A stretch of DNA of 64,000 nt from Lophius americanus (lineage: Eukaryota; Chordata; Actinopteri; Lophiiformes; Lophiidae), in the NCBI GenBank assembly GCA_037951165.1, contig JBBDHG010000187.1:2239501-2303500 (forward strand), in the 5' to 3' direction. A program made the translations under genes and the position numbers. Positions 59,904-64,000 of the stretch are shown in pieces. Within the stretch, counting starts at the first letter, position 1, and the number at the start of each line of letters is the position of its first letter. The notes beneath the pieces are model-generated. The model saw only the letters and a program-made list of their open reading frames with translations. It searched no databases and was not told the DNA's origin.

Positions 59904-62900
59904 GTTGGTGTTTATTTCCGTGTTTTGACTGTGGGCTGTAGTTTCACTTCTGTGTACTGTAGGATGCTCAATAATCTCTATGGTAAACCTGTTTATCTTT
60001 TATTCGCCCAGAATGACTGACCAAATTAAGATTACAGATATCACCAACGTCATTTTGACTAGTGGCAGTTGGATTGTGACTATTGCAAACTTTTATTCTT
60101 GATAACGACAACATAAATTCTCGTATGCAAAACTCTAATTGTAGATATCTACTTGTCAGAATTCCAGATAAAGATATCCAACGTCATTTTGACTATACAA
60201 ACTACATTTCAGATATCTGAAAACAACTATGTCGATATACTGAATTGAGGGGGATCAGAGTAGAATTATAATTATGACCAGCCAGAATTCTGATGTGGAT
60301 ATCTGCAGCTGGAATTTCAACTAGTCAAAAATGACGTTGTATGTATCTATAATTATAATGTTGACTACATAAAATATTTTAAGGCTGACATCAATAATGA
60401 ATATCGAGGGTAGCACATAAATATTAAAAAGGCTTGTCATAAATCTTCCTCTCTCCCATTTGCCAGTGTAACAGTTTTGCTCAACAGAAGAACAGTTTAC
60501 TTATTAAGCGTTGTTTTTTTTCTTAATCGTATGTCTGTGTTACACCAGGAACCTCATAGCAGTGGCGAAGACCCCGGAGAGACACTGAAAAGCACATTAA
60601 AGGCTCTAAGACGGAGGCGGAAAAAGAGGGTATGTCCTCCTCTCATAGCCCCTGTGTCTTAGTTCCCATATGAAATGTTGTTTACATATTTGTTCCATCT
60701 CTCGGCATATATCAGTTGCTTGAACAGTCTTTAGCCCAGGAGTCCCATGATGATGACAAAGTTGAAGAGATCTCCACCATTCAGCACCACAGTGAGGATG
60801 AAGGACAAGCTGAAAGGGCAGCTGAGCCCGTGGTTGTGTCAAGACCCCCGACTGGTTCTCTGAGAGGTTAGTGCTCATGTTCCCAATGAGCAAAAGGTTG
60901 CCAAGATCGGAAATGCATTGCTTCTGGATATCTGGTGTTTTTTTAAGGATCCTCAGTCGAGCCAATTTCTTTTATGCACATTTTTTGGATGATTTATACT
61001 CTGTAGACAACATACATTCACAATAAAGTTTGTTCATCAATAAATGTCCATATCATCATTCATATAACTAGCAGGTTAAATTTCTGTAACATTCCTTTCT
61101 GGCTTGCCAAAGAAGACTAAGGCTATTAATCAAGCTGAGATTTATTCAAAATTCTGCTGCAGGAGTGCTAGAGGGCTATATGTTGACCATAAAGATATAA
61201 CGCATTGTTACTATTTTTAAAGACTCTATGCTGGTTTCTATTAGTTTTCTATATACGTTTTTAAAATAATTTTAATGGTTTATAAAACTCTACATGGCAT
61301 CAAATCAGACTAAATGTCAGAAATGCTTCTGGTTTATGAAGCAGCATTGGTCCTGTAGATATTCAGGTTCTTCTCTTTTATCTGTTCCACAAAAAAGAAT
61401 TAAAACATTTGGTGATGCTGCTTTCAGTCATTAAGACCCAAACCACTGGAACAGCCTTCTAGAGAAAATATCAACCTGGGTTATACATCCAAAGATGTCG
61501 CTGCTTAGTGGGTTCTAATCTTGTCTTACTCCTTTTATGTGTTTTGACTGTACTAAGGCTGGGTATTATTCAACATTAGTAAGCACCAAAACATACCTTA
61601 TTATCCATAACATTATGGATGGATGTTTTTGTACAGAAAACTTTTTTTAACATAGTGATGGAAACATATCAAAATAAAGCCATACAAAGCCTAAGCTGAA
61701 TGATAAAAAAAAGACAACATTTTATATTTTCTTTTCACAAATTTCTAAATCTGAAAATCTGAATATAAATGTATCAAAAGCATGGTAAAGTAAACCGTTG
61801 CAACTTTTGGAATGATACAGTCAGTGATCGTACCAATACGATGCTGACTTTAACATGTAATAATTTCCTAATGATGTGTTTGTCTTCCAGCTCTTTTCTC
61901 ATCAACTGAAAATACTTCAGGACCTTCGCACGTTGACAGCTTTGTGAAATGGCGCTTAGAACAGAGACTGAAAGCTGCTCGGGTAAATTGTTGTTTCACA
62001 AATTTGCGTATTTTTTAAACTGGTCCAAGGAAGATAATCATTATATCAAAACTATCCGTTTTTACAAACGATTGCGTTTAAAAATTTGCCCTCTTGTGTT
62101 CCAGTCTAAAGTTGAGAGCCTTCACCATCAGGAGGCCTCTCTTGAGACAGCCAGTCGCTTGCAGAGTCTCAGAGACAGAGACACATCAACAAGATTTGAC
62201 CGACAGGTGAGCATGTCCTTCAACTCTGGCGGCCCAATGTCCTCAATCCATAACAATATAATCCAATCCAACAGCGGAGCTTCAACCCCACTTAAAAATA
62301 TTGTACAGGTTGAACCGGAGAGACCCGGAAGACATGAGCTCCCTTTGGGCCACAGTGCCAGGGTCAAGTTCCAAGAAGCAGCACTAGTAAGGATCCAAAC
62401 AAGATTGCCATAATTTCAAAAACAATCATTTATGCTGTGTATTATCATTTGTACGCGTTCCATATACAGGCAGATAGAGGCCTTCCGAGTGCTGAGGAGG
62501 CATACAATTTCTTTACATGTAACTTTGAGCCAGATACGGAGGATACGACAGAGAAGATCCGGCATAAAAAAAAGAAGAAAAAAAAGAAAAAAACAGCCAG
62601 GCGAGACAGAGCAGAAGCAGGAAGCGAAGATGATGAAGAGCAGGACAATCAAGATAATCAAGATGAAAATGAAGACCAGGTAAGATATGAGAAATAATTA
62701 ATCTGCATAATGATCATTTTACCTGTTCAGTAGCTGCTGTTGCTAAAGAATGATCAAATAACCAGTGCCTCTGTTATCCATCCTGTCATAGATAGAAGAA
62801 GCTCCTTTAGATGAAGAGGAAAATTTATTTTTTGGTCAACAATTATCCCAGGACTTCGTGGAAGTGAAGAAGGCAGAGTATGCAGGGTATAGACAGAGTA

Positions 62901-63397
62901 TTTTGCAAGAAAGTCAGCTTCTCTTCACACCAAGTTTTCAAACAGGTATTCTGGCATTTCATTCACATCAACACCTTTCAGTTTATTTTTCTTTCCAGAC
63001 ATTTAACTATCTTAAATACATTTTCACACAGTTTCAACTTCCATTAAACTGCCTGATAACATGAGGCCTCGGTATCTGGAGGATGAGGGTCTGTATGTAG
63101 GGGAGAGGCCTTCTGTAACCCACACCAATGAAAACATTCTGGTGAACCGCATTTTGGAAATGGAGGAGGTAATGTTACCCAGCTCAACAGTGTGACCGTT
63201 ACTGACTTTAATCTGAAATCCTTTAGGATATTAAGATATATCTTTTTTTTAAATTAACTACTAAGGGAAGGAAATGGTTTGGAGATGACGGCAGGATCAT
63301 CGCTCTGCCTGACCCCATAAAAGAATCATCCACAAGGCCGTCTCTCTTCCACTTGGAGGATGACCTGGACAATGCGCTGCAGACTGTGTACAGGAAG
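59898..63397 (+). CDS. cc2d2a: Coiled-coil and C2 domain-containing protein 2A, 5' part of the gene
   Basis: Ciliary transition-zone scaffold protein (the human gene is mutated in Joubert and Meckel syndromes). The window holds the N-terminal exons only, about 381 codons of a protein near 1600 aa. The C2 and peptidase-like domains lie beyond the right edge. Diagnostic matches are RVKFQEAAL, GLPSAEEAYNFF-CNFEPD, RPRYLEDEGLYVGERP with NENILVNRILEMEE, and KWFGDDGRIIALPDPIK, which follow human CC2D2A in order. The first residues are acidic/basic low-complexity sequence with poly-Lys. Exons: 59898-59903 (tentative), 60549-60629, 60716-60866, 61891-61982, 62105-62206, 62309-62386, 62470-62679, 62792-62945, 63032-63168, 63266-63397, all phase-compatible. 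An L2-like LINE remnant sits in one intron. Confidence 0.92.
60025..60400. repeat. MITE-like palindromic repeat in cc2d2a intron 1
   Basis: AACGTCATTTTGACTAG occurs at 60046-60062 and, with one change, at 60181-60197. Its inverse CTAGTCAAAAATGACGTT is at 60321-60338. GATATC-type palindromes are scattered between. The structure suggests a non-autonomous DNA element of unknown family. Confidence 0.6.
60549..60629 (+). CDS. cc2d2a: cc2d2a exon 2
   Basis: 81 bp, acceptor TACACCAG, donor AGG|GTATGT. It encodes EPHSSGEDPGETLKSTLKA and LRRRRKKR, a basic N-terminal segment. Confidence 0.75.
60716..60866 (+). CDS. cc2d2a: cc2d2a exon 3
   Basis: 151 bp, acceptor ATATCAG, donor GAG|GTTAGT. An acidic segment (LLEQSLAQESHDDDKVEEIS) ending VVVSRPPTGSLR. 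Confidence 0.78.
61115..61560 (+). mobile_element. L2/CR1-type LINE remnant (ORF2 C-terminus)
   Basis: The plus strand shows the ordered vertebrate L2-like C-terminal signature, broken by stops: FIQNSAAGVL, a degraded HITPIL/LHWLPV block, KLYMASNQ, SSLLSVPQKRIKTFGDAAFS and NHWNSLLEKI. It lies in the cc2d2a intron 60867-61890. Confidence 0.8.
61891..61982 (+). CDS. cc2d2a: cc2d2a exon 4
   Basis: 92 bp, acceptor GTCTTCCAG, donor CGG|GTAAAT. It ends KWRLEQRLKAAR, equivalent to the RMREKLQAAR of human CC2D2A. Confidence 0.85.
62105..62206 (+). CDS. cc2d2a: cc2d2a exon 5
   Basis: Acceptor TGTTCCAG. It encodes SKVESLHHQEASLETASRLQ onward and ends CGACAG|GTGAGC, a consensus donor. The frame stays open through the following 102 bases, so the exon could also run on to 62386 unspliced. 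Confidence 0.75.
62309..62386 (+). CDS. cc2d2a: cc2d2a exon 6
   Basis: Acceptor TTGTACAG at 62308, donor CTA|GTAAGG. It encodes VEPERPGRHELPLGHSARVK and FQEAAL, matching the human RVKFHDSA region. Confidence 0.75.
62470..62679 (+). CDS. cc2d2a: cc2d2a exon 7
   Basis: 210 bp, acceptor TATACAG, donor CCAG|GTAAGA. It encodes ADRGLPSAEEAYNFFTCNF, a run of nine Lys from an A-rich tract, then a Glu/Asp-rich tail. Confidence 0.92.
62792..62945 (+). CDS. cc2d2a: cc2d2a exon 8
   Basis: 154 bp, acceptor GTCATAG, donor ACAG|GTATTC. It encodes IEEAPLDEEENLFFG through QLLFTPSFQT, corresponding to human DAEDFLLGLD...MLFIPSRQT. Confidence 0.88.
63032..63168 (+). CDS. cc2d2a: cc2d2a exon 9
   Basis: 137 bp, acceptor TTCACACAG, donor GAG|GTAATG. 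It encodes KLPDNMRPRYLEDEGLYVGE and NENILVNRILEMEE. Confidence 0.93.
63266..63397 (+). CDS. cc2d2a: cc2d2a exon 10, last in window
   Basis: 132 bp, acceptor TACTAAG (short pyrimidine support, but in the right place), donor AAG|GTCAGA. It encodes GRKWFGDDGRIIALPDPIKE through LQTVYRK. Confidence 0.9.
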
Positions 63398-64000
63398 GTC
63401 AGACACTCCTTCTGTGACTCTCACTTCAATCAGTCCGTTCATTTTCCAAATCTGAAGCACTGTGTACATTCATACATTTCAAGTAGTGTGCTAACTCAGA
63501 CTTGCGCTTTCTCTCAACCGTCTTCTATCTTGACAAAAGTAAAAGCACAGCGGTGCCTTTGGTACATAGAGACAAGCATGTATGGGGTGTTTTAATATCA
63601 GGAAATGGAGCTGGTGGTGGAGACTGAAACATCTGTGATATAACCTATACAGTAACTATGGAGCTATATCAAAACTCTTGCTGGGCTTTGGTTGTACTTT
63701 GGAATTGCTCTCTGTAGAAGAGCTGGAATTGAAATAGTTTTTACACTTTTACTTTTATCGTTATTTTCTCTTTATGTCTGGTTTTACTACAATGAGGCAA
63801 AAAAGATATTACATCTTACATGGCAGGCTGTAGGTATTTCAGAAAAAGTAAATACACAGTGCATGCAACCCACTTGTAATGTGATATTCCTTCTTTGAAG
63901 CAGAATACAGAACTTAAAGATGCAATTCACTACAATACACTGTGGGCTGCTGCACCACACCAGTCCAGTAAAGGTCACTGCAATAATTAGCATACATTAA
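63398..64000 (+). other. cc2d2a: cc2d2a intron, runs off the window
   Basis: No further cc2d2a exon (expected to begin near human KAVKYVHSSQ) was recognised before the right edge. Confidence 0.7.

Overview
The window is vertebrate nuclear DNA, most likely from a percomorph-type teleost fish. Intron-split genes with GT/AG splice sites read as NDNF, CPEB2, C1QTNF7 and CC2D2A. The spaces between them hold typical fish repeats: decayed Tc1-like DNA transposons, an RTE-type and an L2-type LINE remnant, TTAA-flanked piggyBac-like elements, and many microsatellites. No rRNA, tRNA, CRISPR or prokaryotic operon structure was seen.

Layout. (1) 1-13 kb: ndnf on the minus strand, with three coding exons (5648 down to 919, 571 aa), a third intron filled with transposon debris, and a probable distant non-coding first exon whose splice donor is at 12619. 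(2) 13-30.8 kb: intergenic DNA with no recognised gene, several G+C-balanced tracts that look like non-coding regulatory DNA, one orphan open frame (29.17-29.48 kb), and repeats. (3) 30.8-48.84 kb: cpeb2 on the plus strand, 11 coding exons, 750 aa, including a 24-nt microexon, with a 3.36-kb 3' UTR ending at an AATAAA signal. (4) 48.9-54.4 kb: intergenic, dominated by a ~1.1-kb Tc1-like relic. (5) 54.4-57.4 kb: c1qtnf7 on the plus strand, two coding exons, 285 aa, with a Tc1-like element in its intron. (6) 59.9-64 kb: the 5' part of cc2d2a on the plus strand, continuing past the right edge.

The genes do not form one pathway. Ndnf is a secreted FN3-domain glycoprotein, Cpeb2 a cytoplasmic mRNA-binding translational regulator, C1qtnf7 a secreted collagen/C1q adipokine-like protein, and Cc2d2a a ciliary transition-zone protein. 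The order cpeb2-c1qtnf7-cc2d2a matches the human 4p15 block as I know it. NDNF lies on human 4q, so its place beside cpeb2 here is a lineage difference in gene order.

No clearly new biological system was found. The most rewarding signals are the cpeb2 microexon with its UGC-containing acceptor, a 102-bp in-frame removable segment in cc2d2a, a TTAA-flanked repeat family that carries a LINE reverse-transcriptase motif, a 24-bp coding-like minisatellite in cpeb2 intron 2, and the orphan open frame upstream of cpeb2. Exon borders were read by eye from splice consensus, frame continuity and remembered family sequences. No alignment or search was run.
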